DNA from: GCA-2706205 sp964215955
GTDB lineage: Bacteria; Bdellovibrionota; Bacteriovoracia; Bacteriovoracales; Bacteriovoracaceae
Assembly (NCBI GenBank): GCA_964215955.1
Contig: CAXPDR010000034.1
Coordinates: forward strand, 124,001-188,000
Reading direction: 5' to 3'
Length of the DNA stretch: 64,000 bases
A program made the position numbers and the translations under genes. Of the stretch, positions 43,255 to 51,104 are shown in pieces. The first letter of the stretch is position 1. Each line of letters starts with the position of its first letter. The notes below the pieces were generated by a model that worked only from the letters and a program-made list of their open reading frames with translations, was not told the DNA's origin and ran no database searches.

Positions 43255-44247
43255 TTAGTCTATAAAACAATCAAAATTTAGCTGTCTAGCTTGACTTACA
43301 CAATATGGACGAGTTCTCTCTCTATCGAAGTAATCAGCATATTTAAGATTCTGACACTTGCTAATCATATCCAGCTTTGCATTTTTCCTTGCAGCATATT
43401 CGGATGTTGCAAAAACTCTCTCAACATTTAATAAGTAGCTTACATTACTAAAAAATTGAGACTTAAACTCCAATCTGCACATAAATCTTTTTTCAAATTC
43501 TTGAGATCTATTATTCGTAACAGAATCTCTCTGTGTACGGTATTGGTTAGAAGTCGGTCCTTCTGCCTTGTAAATAGCAAATCCTACCTCGTGACCATTT
43601 TTAACCTTTTTATTATACGCTTTAATAAATGCGTCTACGTAATGAGACGTTTTTCCTTCAAAGTTTACGTTAAGCTCAAAAAGATCAGGATTTAATTCTA
43701 CTCCGCTTCGCCCCGCATTGGACCCTATACGAAATCCAACGTTGCTTCCATATTGAAATCCATCTCGATGACCTTTTGCAATTTCTGCTTCCCTCAACTT
43801 CTCAGCTTTAATCTCTTTTTTTAGATTTTCAACATCCTCATCGCTAATTGAATACCATCTAAATTCATCTCCGGTATAAAAATTTTTAACTTCAACATAA
43901 TCCCTTTCAAACGAAAACCTGCTGACTTTAATACTATTCTCTTTTTTTGATTTTACATAAATCATTTGATCTTTACAAAAATAGGAAACCTCACTTTCGC
44001 CCCTATACATTTTGCTCCCATCTACAATGATCGCTTTTGTAAGAGCATCTCCATTATCCCATTTATATTGAAATGTTATCTCATTTCTATTGTTTTGTCC
44101 TAAATGTAAAAGCAATGCTCCTTCTTGATCGCTTTTATAGTATCTATTAACTTCTGATGGGCACTCGCTTGGGTTGTGCGTAAGATCAACAGTAGCAAAT
44201 GTTGATAATGAAGCTAGCATTGTTAATCCAAACAATAATTTTTTCAT
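43255..44247 (-). CDS. Exported protein, last gene of the array
   Basis: The start at 44247 gives the signal peptide MKKLLFGLTMLASLSTFA after AAAGGAG. The mature part is ~310 residues. It has a beta-rich N-terminal half (LLLHLGQNNRNEITFQYKW...), a helix, a Gly/Ser-repeat patch (GFQYGSNVGFRIGSNAGRSG) and a C-terminal domain with six cysteines, some paired by likely disulfides. No known family recognised. Its leader is repeat copy R1, and the signal peptide resembles those of the other five array genes although the mature sequences differ. Confidence 0.7.
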   Translation of the reverse strand: MKKLLFGLTMLASLSTFATVDLTHNPSECPSEVNRYYKSDQEGALLLHLGQNNRNEITFQYKWDNGDALTKAIIVDGSKMYRGESEVSYFCKDQMIYVKSKKENSIKVSRFSFERDYVEVKNFYTGDEFRWYSISDEDVENLKKEIKAEKLREAEIAKGHRDGFQYGSNVGFRIGSNAGRSGVELNPDLFELNVNFEGKTSHYVDAFIKAYNKKVKNGHEVGFAIYKAEGPTSNQYRTQRDSVTNNRSQEFEKRFMCRLEFKSQFFSNVSYLLNVERVFATSEYAARKNAKLDMISKCQNLKYADYFDRERTRPYCVSQARQLNFDCFID

Positions 44248-44275
44248 AAATATCTCCTTTGTGGTTTTCACCTGA

Positions 44276-44428
44276 TCATTTGAGTAATGGTTTTCTATTA
44301 CCGTTTATATTAAAATTCTGTATCTTTTTATATTTTGAGCGAAAAAGATAGCTTTCTCGCTCAATTTTCTTTTTTGTTATTTATTTCAGAGAGTTGTCTT
44401 GCAATCTCTCAATTAAAATCTAGAGTTT
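44276..44428 (-). repeat. Array intergenic repeat R1
   Basis: About 153 bp. The left half is type I (TAATGGTTTTCTATTACCG...). A 30-bp palindromic stem follows at 44335-44364 (TTGAGCGA/TCGCTCAA arms around AAAG-CTTT), next to a T-rich tract on the plus strand. Then a GAGAG...CTCTC hairpin (44390-44410) and AATTAAAATCTAG. Near-identical to R2. Confidence 0.9.
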
Positions 44429-44465
44429 GGAGTGAATCCTCAGTAAAGAGTTTGCTCCAAAGTTG

Positions 44466-45155
44466 CTAGTTTAGTAATTTTTCACTTAAAGGTAATTGAA
44501 GCTCATCTTTCGAATATTTATTACCATCGGTTAGGATATAAAAACCATCTTTTGTTATAGATTTAACCTTATGGTATTCAAAAAGATTTCTTTGCTCGAT
44601 TACTGTTTGTCCTTTCTTGATAAGCGCACTTTCAACTTCTGTAATTGCTTCCTCAAACTTATCACAAGCAGGAATATTTTTCATCGCCTCCGCTGTTGCT
44701 TTTGTATAATCCGCTTCTCCTCCATCAAAAAAGATTGATGATAGAGTCGAAAACATTAGCTTAGATTTACCTGCTCCAATTATTCCTCTTGAGGGATAAG
44801 TTCCTACCGTTTGATCACCACCATTTCGAGGAATAACTCTCAATGTTCTATATGTTAACCTAGCTAATTCTTGATCATTGTCTAGATTCGATGTTTCAGT
44901 GAGTTTTGAACTAACGTAATACTCCGTACAGATACTTCCATTATTTCTGGCAATTCCATCCTCACATCGTTCCCACAAATCAAGTTCAAATCTTGCACCA
45001 TCTTGCTCATCAACCAACTGGTATCCTTTTTCATTTAATGTTTCAGATATCAATGAAAATTGGCTCTCCAACTTAGAGTTTTCTAAGTAAACTGTACAAT
45101 CTGCCATTGCATTTACAGAGGCAAACAAACATAATCCTGCTAATATTTTTTTCAT
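44466..45155 (-). CDS. Exported protein of the array (229 aa)
   Basis: Signal peptide MKKILAGLCLFASVNAMA, then a ~210-residue mature protein beginning DCTVYL. It shares the pattern DC...KGYxxV...A..xIPxCxK with its neighbour at 45312, so the two are probably distant paralogues with one conserved disulfide. The C-terminal extension (SALIKKGQTVIEQRNLFEY...) is specific to this gene. Leader R2, trailer R1. Function unknown. Confidence 0.7.
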   Translation of the reverse strand: MKKILAGLCLFASVNAMADCTVYLENSKLESQFSLISETLNEKGYQLVDEQDGARFELDLWERCEDGIARNNGSICTEYYVSSKLTETSNLDNDQELARLTYRTLRVIPRNGGDQTVGTYPSRGIIGAGKSKLMFSTLSSIFFDGGEADYTKATAEAMKNIPACDKFEEAITEVESALIKKGQTVIEQRNLFEYHKVKSITKDGFYILTDGNKYSKDELQLPLSEKLLN

Positions 45156-45314
45156 AATATTCTCCGTTCATTTAAGTAATGGTTTTCTATTACCGTTTAT
45201 ATTAAAATTCTGTATCTTTTTATATTTTGAGCGAAAAAGATAGCTTTCTCACTCAGTTTTCTTTTTTGTTATTTATTTCAGAGAGTTGTCGTGCAATCTC
45301 TCAATTAAAACCTA
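45156..45314 (-). repeat. Array intergenic repeat R2
   Basis: About 158 bp, type I left half almost identical to R1. In the palindromic stem the right arm has two changes (TCACTCAG), giving a G-T wobble on either strand. The gene stop codon of the upstream gene (45312-45314) lies inside the repeat's terminal CTAG. Confidence 0.9.
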
Positions 45315-45719
45315 GAGATTTTCGAGCTTCTTTAATTTTTCACATGTTGGAATTAGTATTATCGCATCAGAAGTTGTTTCTTTAATCGCTCCTTTTGGCT
45401 TATCAAAGAAAACAATTCCTGAGCCTTCAATCTGCTTATTAAGTAATTCTTGCCCATTAGAATTCGTCATTACAATTTTAGAGAAGATACGAGCTTTTCC
45501 CAAGTCAGGAGAGCTGTCAAATGTCTCATAATGTAGGCTATAACTTTCTCCATTTAAGACTTGATCATAACCCTTTTGTTCCATAGAAGTCTCAACTGAT
45601 GTTCTAACCTCAGACCCAACACCGCCAGTTGTCCAGCCAGTAATTTTTAAATTGCAATCAGATGATGCAAAAGATGATAATGATCCGAGTAGAGTCAATC
45701 CAATTAATAATTTTTTCAT
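45312..45719 (-). CDS. Exported protein of the array (135 aa)
   Basis: Signal peptide MKKLLIGLTLLGSLSSFA, then a ~117-residue mature protein, SDCNLKITGW...MEQKGYDQV...IPTCEKLKKLENL. It resembles the first two thirds of the 229-aa neighbour. Two cysteines. Leader R3, trailer R2; the ribosome site AGGAGAATATT is the same as in the gene before. Function unknown. Confidence 0.7.
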   Translation of the reverse strand: MKKLLIGLTLLGSLSSFASSDCNLKITGWTTGGVGSEVRTSVETSMEQKGYDQVLNGESYSLHYETFDSSPDLGKARIFSKIVMTNSNGQELLNKQIEGSGIVFFDKPKGAIKETTSDAIILIPTCEKLKKLENL

Positions 45720-45880
45720 AATATTCTCCTATTCATTTAGTTAATGGTTTTCTAAAACTGCTTATATTTAAATTCTTTGTCTTTCTATTCATTGATCAAG
45801 AAAGCTAGCTTTCTCGCTCAATTTTCTTTTTTGTTATTTATTTCAGAGAGTTGTCGTGCAATCTCTCAATTAAAATCTAG
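45720..45880 (-). repeat. Array intergenic repeat R3 (mosaic copy)
   Basis: About 160 bp. From 45720 to about 45811 it matches R4 base for base (type II). From the centre of the palindrome onward (CTCGCTCAATTTTC...) it matches R1. The two palindrome arms (TTGATCAA and TCGCTCAA) are therefore from different types and no longer pair well. A further ~60 bp of unique AT-rich DNA separates it from the stop of the next gene. Confidence 0.9.
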
Positions 45881-45942
45881 TGTTTCAAAAACATGAATAC
45901 ACCTTGAAATTTAAACTTATTTTGAATATTTTTATATTTAAA

Positions 45943-46242
45943 TTACTCCATACAAGTTAAAGCGATTTCTTTGTCACCAACTTTTTCTCTAAAACCGACA
46001 CTGCCCCCGTAACTAACGGCAAGATTAGATCTGCTTCCGTTTACTATCATTAAATTAATAGAACCAGATCCATCTTCTATAAGGCTAATTCTTCTTCCCT
46101 CAAGCTCTCCAACGTCTACGAATTCACCAACTACTGTTTTTACTTTTGTGAAGCCGCCAGTGTGAGATATACACGTAAATTCTTTTGCAAACGACGTTGT
46201 ACCTATTGTTAAAAGGGGTAATCCTAGTAATAATTTTTTCAT
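45943..46242 (-). CDS. Exported protein of the array (99 aa)
   Basis: Signal peptide MKKLLLGLPLLTIGTTSFA and an ~80-residue beta-rich mature protein (EFTCISHTGGFTKVKTVVGE ... IALTCME) with two cysteines near its ends, probably a disulfide-closed beta barrel. Unrelated in sequence to its neighbours apart from the signal peptide. Leader R4, trailer R3. Function unknown. Confidence 0.68.
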   Translation of the reverse strand: MKKLLLGLPLLTIGTTSFAKEFTCISHTGGFTKVKTVVGEFVDVGELEGRRISLIEDGSGSINLMIVNGSRSNLAVSYGGSVGFREKVGDKEIALTCME

Positions 46243-46404
46243 AATATTCTCCTATTCATTTAGTTAATGGTTTTCTAAAACTGCTTATATTTAAATTCTT
46301 TGTCTTTCTATTCATTGATCAAGAAAGCTAGCTTTTTCGATCAAGTTTCTTTTTTGTTATTTATTTCAGAGAGTTGTCGTGCAATCTCTCAATTAAAATC
46401 TAGA
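46243..46404 (-). repeat. Array intergenic repeat R4
   Basis: About 160 bp, type II. The palindrome reads TTGATCAA...TCGATCAA around AAAGCTAGCTTT (46315-46344). Compared with R1, a G-C pair of the stem is replaced by T-A, a compensatory change. The GAGAG...CTCTC hairpin is identical to R2/R3. Confidence 0.9.
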
Positions 46405-46405
46405 G

Positions 46406-46684
46406 TTAGAAAATCGAATTAAGAAGATTGAGTTTCTCTTCAAGAGAACTACAATTTAAATCTTCTAAACTCTGCCCTTCTTTATTAAATGCATTTTCTT
46501 GTAAAGAACTCAAGGCTTTCTGAGCATTAACTCTAATTTCACTAGAGACTTCATTATCTTGATAAAGGTTTTCGATTTTATTTTGTAACTGCATATTTAG
46601 ACTTACAGCAGTGTCACAATATATATCCCTAGCAAAAGTGAATGTAGTCGATGTTAAAGCTATAATTACAAATAGTTTTTTCAT
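46406..46684 (-). CDS. Exported protein of the array (92 aa)
   Basis: Signal peptide MKKLFVIIALTSTTFTFA, then a ~74-residue helical mature protein (DIYCDTAVSLNMQLQNKIEN ... LNCSSLEEKLNLLNS) with two cysteines that could clip a helical hairpin. Leader R5, trailer R4. No family recognised. Confidence 0.65.
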   Translation of the reverse strand: MKKLFVIIALTSTTFTFARDIYCDTAVSLNMQLQNKIENLYQDNEVSSEIRVNAQKALSSLQENAFNKEGQSLEDLNCSSLEEKLNLLNSIF

Positions 46685-46800
46685 TTTTCTCTCCGCTCAT
46701 TTAGTTAATGGTTTTCTAAAACTGCTTATATTTAAATTCTTTGTCTTTCTATTCATTGATCAAGAAAGCTAGCTTTTTCGATCATGTTTTATTTTTTTAT
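46685..46800 (-). repeat. Array intergenic repeat R5 (partial)
   Basis: The first ~105 bp are type II and nearly identical to R4. The GAGAG...CTCTC trailer is replaced by a different perfect hairpin AGTCTCT (46805-46811)/AGAGACT (46824-46830). Architecture kept, sequence exchanged. Confidence 0.85.
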
Positions 46801-46844
46801 TTTAAGTCTCTATCTTTCTGAGCAGAGACTGGTTATTTAATTAG

Positions 46845-47219
46845 TTAATTACAACCATTATCAATAATATAGTCTTTAAGTTGTTTAAGTTTTGTGACAT
46901 CAACAGTTAGGCCATTTCCTGAGTTATAACCTTGTTTTTCAGCTTCAATCCTAAGATTTGTTAGATACCACTTATTAAATGACAACTTGCTTACTTGGGC
47001 GTAAGACTCTTCAGCTGTTGTGAATATTGTTGTGAAGTATGCATCTAACTCTCGAACTTCGTATTCATCACCAGCTTCTTCTGCTGAAGCAATTTTGGCA
47101 TTCATAGTTCCTACTTGCATCGCATCTTTTATCATTCTGTCAACACTGTTTATGCATCCTTCAGAAGCATAAGATAATATTGAAGTGAAAAGTGTTAATC
47201 CAATTAATAGTTTTTTCAT
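46845..47219 (-). CDS. Exported protein, first gene of the array (124 aa)
   Basis: Signal peptide MKKLLIGLTLFTSILSYA, then a ~106-residue helical mature protein (EGCINSVDRMIKDAMQVGTM ... LKDYIIDNGCN) with cysteines at both ends. Its upstream DNA does not carry the R repeat except for a short similar piece next to the ribosome site, consistent with the start of the array. Function unknown. Confidence 0.68.
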   Translation of the reverse strand: MKKLLIGLTLFTSILSYASEGCINSVDRMIKDAMQVGTMNAKIASAEEAGDEYEVRELDAYFTTIFTTAEESYAQVSKLSFNKWYLTNLRIEAEKQGYNSGNGLTVDVTKLKQLKDYIIDNGCN

Positions 47220-47398
47220 TAATGATTCTCCATTCCCTTAAGTATTTATTTCTAATCTATTAATAGTGTAGGGAATATGAAGGTTTGAATCGTTGACAGT
47301 TTAGTGCCGCATAAATAATTTATATCGTGTCAAAGGAGTAGACAGTCTAAGTCATTAGAAAATGGTTGATTTAGGAATATGGATTTGGTCGAATGAGA

Positions 47399-47734
47399 CT
47401 AGTTTGCGTAAAACTCTAATTCAACGGATGGAAATTCAGAGATGAAATAACCACCGTGAGTTGGTATTTTGATTTTGTATAAGGCCAAAGGGATTCCACC
47501 AAGTCGTCTTACTTTATCACTCCATTTTTGAATTTGGGTATTAAGTTCAAATTGGATTGCATCTGCTTCGTCTGGTTGGTGTTTATAGTATTCAAGTCTT
47601 GAGTTAAGGCCATTGATCGTATTTCTAGACTTTTGAGTTACGGCCATGAATAGGTTTACTAGCTCATATGCTTCATCCTCAGAAAAAAGTTTTTCTGTAT
47701 TAAAATGATAGATATTATGAACTGTATTACTCAT
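47399..47734 (-). CDS. Small hypothetical protein, possibly DUF2203-like
   Basis: 111 residues, no signal. The opening FNTEKLFSEDEAYELVNLFM, a Lys-Trp-containing helix (KWSDKVRRLGGIPLALYKIK) and an end in GGYFISEFPSVELEFY loosely follow the DUF2203 layout. It starts 8 bp after smpB and is probably co-transcribed with it. Assignment is tentative. Confidence 0.5.
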   Translation of the reverse strand: MSNTVHNIYHFNTEKLFSEDEAYELVNLFMAVTQKSRNTINGLNSRLEYYKHQPDEADAIQFELNTQIQKWSDKVRRLGGIPLALYKIKIPTHGGYFISEFPSVELEFYAN

Positions 47735-47742
47735 TAAAACTC

Positions 47743-48195
47743 CTACTCGTATTTACCTTGTCTTAGCTTTTTCTCTATATCTTTTTTCTTAGCACTTTCA
47801 CGCTTATCATAGAGTTTTTTACCTTTAGCAAGGGCTATCTCAATTTTGACCTTACTTCCTTTGAAGTATATTTTGGTTGGTACCAAAGTTTGACCCTTGG
47901 TGGCAAGAGATTTTTGGATGTAACTGATCTCTTTTGCATTGAGAAGCAACTTTCTTTTTCTAGTTTCATTGTGATTATCATAGGTTCCGAATTGGTACGG
48001 TGCAATGCTTAACTGATTTACCCAAACTTCATTATTTTTATCGATAGTGCAGTAGGACTCATTCATTGTGCACTTTGCAGCGCGCAAGCTTTTGACTTCA
48101 GTACCTTGTAGCATCATTCCAGCTTCAAACTTCTCATCAAGTTGGTAGTCAAAACTAGACCTTTTATTTTTAGCAATTATTTTAATTCCACTCAT
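47743..48195 (-). CDS. smpB: SsrA-binding protein SmpB
   Basis: Partner of tmRNA in trans-translation, rescuing stalled ribosomes. I choose the ATG at 48195 (150 residues, family length); the frame is open to a TTG at 48240. Family blocks are clear: IIAKNKRSSFDY, FEAGMMLQGTEVKSLRAAKC, QLSIAPYQFGTYDNH and the basic tail KGKKLYDKRESAKKKD. The tmRNA gene is not in the window. Confidence 0.93.
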   Translation of the reverse strand: MSGIKIIAKNKRSSFDYQLDEKFEAGMMLQGTEVKSLRAAKCTMNESYCTIDKNNEVWVNQLSIAPYQFGTYDNHNETRKRKLLLNAKEISYIQKSLATKGQTLVPTKIYFKGSKVKIEIALAKGKKLYDKRESAKKKDIEKKLRQGKYE

Positions 48196-48276
48196 TTTTT
48201 GATTATATAGTTTAAATTTCAATCCGTCATTAGAGTTCAATTGATAAAGGGAATATGATTTGATACTTCAAAGAGC

Positions 48277-49008
48277 ATGAAAAGTTTTTCTATTCTTTTT
48301 ATCTTATTTTTTACTCCAGTAGCTCAAGCCGCTCCCAAAACCATTTGTGGAGAAGGTGATAATCGAGTACTTTCTTTTAAAAAGGAAGTTGGGCGTATTT
48401 TTAATACTAAACAAAGAAGAAGGAAAAAAGTTTGCACTGCTACCATGATCTCTGAAAATTGTGCGATAACTGCCGGGCATTGTAGAAAGTATTTTAGGTA
48501 TGTTGAGTTTAATATACCTGAAAGTGAAGGAAGCCGTGTTAGGCATTCAAATCCTATAGACATTTATGAAGTTGATTCAAAATCTATAGTATATAAGTTT
48601 GGGGAAATTGGACATGATTGGGCGGTTTTTAAACTAAAACCAAATAACATTTCCAAGAGATTACCAGGGCAAATTCAAGGATTTTTGAAAGTGAGCACTA
48701 ATTTTCAAATGACTTCGAATAAACAAGTTGAAATGTATGGACATGGAATTTCTGTCGTTAGAGACCGTAATTATACTCAGCAAATAAGTCTAGGGGAGTT
48801 GGTTCAAATTCAAGGATCAATAATTTTTCATACAATGGACTCTATGGGTGGTAACTCCGGCTCTTCTATTATTGCTAGTGAAACTCAAGAGATCATTGGT
48901 ATTCATACTCATGGTGGGTGTAAAACAGATGGAGCCAATCAAGGAACTTATATTTCAGCGAGTCCTGAGCTTAAAGCTGCGATAAAGGCCTGTCTTAAGA
49001 GCAATTAA
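48277..49008 (+). CDS. Secreted trypsin-like serine protease
   Basis: 243 residues with a signal peptide (MKSFSILFILFFTPVAQAA). The chymotrypsin triad is present: H68 in TAGHC, D114 in GHDWAVFKL and S194 in GGNSGSS. Cysteines at VCTATMISENC match the conserved disulfide around the His. GNSGSS instead of GDSGGP is seen in V8/glutamyl-endopeptidase-like S1B enzymes. Likely an exported degradative or processing protease. It sits beside the exported-protein array on the opposite strand. Confidence 0.9.
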   Translation: MKSFSILFILFFTPVAQAAPKTICGEGDNRVLSFKKEVGRIFNTKQRRRKKVCTATMISENCAITAGHCRKYFRYVEFNIPESEGSRVRHSNPIDIYEVDSKSIVYKFGEIGHDWAVFKLKPNNISKRLPGQIQGFLKVSTNFQMTSNKQVEMYGHGISVVRDRNYTQQISLGELVQIQGSIIFHTMDSMGGNSGSSIIASETQEIIGIHTHGGCKTDGANQGTYISASPELKAAIKACLKSN

Positions 49009-49022
49009 TTAAATATTTTGAG

Positions 49023-49225
49023 TTGTGATGGATTTAAAGTCAAAGTTAACAACTGAAGCAATTCTCTTCATTATAAATCAATATGATTAGAAGGCGTTAG
49101 ATAAGATTTATCTTGAAAAATAAAAGAGATATATAAAATTTCTGATTAATGGAAGCTCTTCTAGAGATTAACATTTAAAAATATTTATCTTTCGCTTCCA
49201 GACTTTGATTTTAAATCCATCACAA
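49023..49225. repeat. Long inverted repeat between protease and rsmA
   Basis: Arms 49023-49045 and 49203-49225 are complementary at 22 of 23 positions and enclose ~157 bp. Further inside, GGAAGC (49151-49156) pairs with GCTTCC (49194-49199). The right arm overlaps the last two codons of rsmA and the left arm begins 14 bp after the protease stop. No ORF inside. This may be a MITE-like element or a large 3'-UTR fold. Confidence 0.75.
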
Positions 49226-50020
49226 ACTAGAATGAAGACATTTAAATAATTGGATAACTTCTTTGAAACTTAAAGCTTCGGCCCTAAGGTTAGACTCAAT
49301 ATTTGATTTTTCAAAAGCATTAGCTAATTGGTCTTTAGAATACTGTGCTTTGAGCACGGATGAAATTTGTTTTCTTTTATTTGAAAATAATAATCGAGTG
49401 AATGTATTAAGCTTTTTAAAGTCTTTTATTGAAATTTCAGGATCCTCAATTCTTTCATAGCTTACCACAATTGAGTCGACCTTAGGTGGAGGAGTAAAAG
49501 CGCCCGGAGCAACTTTAATTAGTGCTTTTGATTTAAAATAATTTAAACTTAGGGTTAATAGACCATTCATTTGGTTTTTAACCTCTCTAATATAGGTTTT
49601 TTCTCCTACTTCCTTTTGAAACATTAAAGACATGTACTTAATTTGAGGTACAGTTAGAAATTGGGTAAATAAAACTGTTCCAACATTGTAAGGAAGGTTT
49701 GAAACTAACCAAATTTTTTTATTATTGAGCTTATGGTCTTTAAGAAATTTTTTCCATTCAAACTTTAAAGCATCTTGAATAAATTGATTTTCTTTTTTTA
49801 CATATTCATCTAGGAACTCAATAAAACGAGTATCTTTCTCTATAATATATAAAGGCTTTTCATGTTTAGCTAGGTGTTGAGTTAGAACAGCTGGTCCTGG
49901 GCCAACTTCGATAATAACATCACATTCGTCTGTAAAATCATTGGTAATTTTGCTTATGACATTTTGATCTCTCAGAAAGTGTTGACCTAAGTCTTTATCA
50001 GCCTTTGGTAGTTTAGCCAT
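49220..50020 (-). CDS. rsmA: 16S rRNA dimethyladenosine transferase
   Basis: Also called KsgA; dimethylates A1518/A1519 of 16S rRNA. The ATG at 50020 is chosen because it follows AAGGATTTT; the frame is open to 50062. 266 residues with DLGQHFLRD, the SAM motif IEVGPGPAVLTQHL and the catalytic SNLPYNVGT. It overlaps the tsaD stop by 8 bp and is the last gene of the pal-tsaD operon. Confidence 0.95.
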   Translation of the reverse strand: MAKLPKADKDLGQHFLRDQNVISKITNDFTDECDVIIEVGPGPAVLTQHLAKHEKPLYIIEKDTRFIEFLDEYVKKENQFIQDALKFEWKKFLKDHKLNNKKIWLVSNLPYNVGTVLFTQFLTVPQIKYMSLMFQKEVGEKTYIREVKNQMNGLLTLSLNYFKSKALIKVAPGAFTPPPKVDSIVVSYERIEDPEISIKDFKKLNTFTRLLFSNKRKQISSVLKAQYSKDQLANAFEKSNIESNLRAEALSFKEVIQLFKCLHSSL

Positions 50021-51104
50021 CGATAAAATCCTTTTTTTCGATAAATCTACCTCTGGCATCAATATCTAAACTTTTTGGAAACTGAATGGCATGATCTTGG
50101 ATGAGCCTTCCGTAATTGCAAATCATAGCACCGTTATCAGTGCAAAACTCTGGTGCTACAAATTTAGACTGTGGATATTTTTTCAAAAACTGTGATCTAA
50201 TATAAGAATTACAGGCTACGCCACCACCTAGAATTATTGGGAACTTTTCCTTATAGTTAATTTCCTCTTTAACTCTTTTTATCGCATATCTAAGTTTCAA
50301 TAATAGGGCAGTGCTTATAGCATGCTGGTAGGAAGAGCAAACATCATAAAAGTCTTGAGCTTTTTCTTCCTTAGTTTCAAATTGGGAAGGCTTGTTCTTT
50401 AAAAGGTTTGGATTCTTTTCCAGATGAACTCTAAGAGCCGTTTTTAAGCCTGAAAAACTAAGCCTTGCATCGGCAGATGATTTTAATCCAATTGGGAACT
50501 CATATTTAAGTGGATCCCCAAATTTCGCTAGTTTATCTATAATATGACCGGCAGGATAACCCAGTTCTAAAATCTTTCCACCTTTATCAAAAGCTTCACC
50601 AGCAGCATCATCAATTGTTGATCCTAGAACTTTAAAGTTTGAACTTGATTGTACCCAAAAGAAAATACTGTGCCCGCCACTTATAAGAAGCCCTAAATAG
50701 GGGTATTGAACATCTTCTGTTAAATGGATTGCTTCTAAGTGAGCATATAAATGATTAACTGACACAATTGGAGTTTGATGCAAAAGAGATAATGTTTTAG
50801 CTGCATTAACTCCTGTCAAAAGGGGTCCTAAAAGACCCGGTAGGGTTGTGACTGAGATGAGATCTATTTGAGCTGGTGTTAAGTTTGCCTTATCAAATGA
50901 TTGCTTAAGTACTGGAGTGATCTTTTCCAGGTGGTTTCTTGCTGCTATTTCCGGTACAACTCCGCCCCATTCTTTAAGAACTTCTTCTTGACCATACTTA
51001 AAATGACTAAGGATCTCTAGCTTGTTTGCTTGTTCGGAGATTATTGCAACTGATGTATCGTCACAACTGGTTTCAATGCCTAGATAGTATTTTTTATTGC
51101 TCAA
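50013..51104 (-). CDS. tsaD: tRNA N6-threonylcarbamoyladenosine synthase subunit TsaD
   Basis: Transfers threonylcarbamoyl to A37 of ANN-reading tRNAs together with TsaB/TsaE. 363 residues, slightly longer than the common ~340. It carries the ASKHA fold motifs GIETSCDDTSVAI, the metal site HLYAHLEAI, SGGHS and a late DNGAMICNYG. It overlaps the cytochrome-fusion gene by 11 bp and rsmA by 8 bp. Confidence 0.96.
   Translation of the reverse strand: MSNKKYYLGIETSCDDTSVAIISEQANKLEILSHFKYGQEEVLKEWGGVVPEIAARNHLEKITPVLKQSFDKANLTPAQIDLISVTTLPGLLGPLLTGVNAAKTLSLLHQTPIVSVNHLYAHLEAIHLTEDVQYPYLGLLISGGHSIFFWVQSSSNFKVLGSTIDDAAGEAFDKGGKILELGYPAGHIIDKLAKFGDPLKYEFPIGLKSSADARLSFSGLKTALRVHLEKNPNLLKNKPSQFETKEEKAQDFYDVCSSYQHAISTALLLKLRYAIKRVKEEINYKEKFPIILGGGVACNSYIRSQFLKKYPQSKFVAPEFCTDNGAMICNYGRLIQDHAIQFPKSLDIDARGRFIEKKDFIDG

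Noticed and set aside
43255..47219. Reading the exported-protein array as an integron cassette array with attC sites
   Set aside because: The repeats lack recognisable GTTRRRY/RYYYAAC core sites at their ends, no integrase gene is present, and the repeats include the ribosome site and the gene leader, unlike attC.
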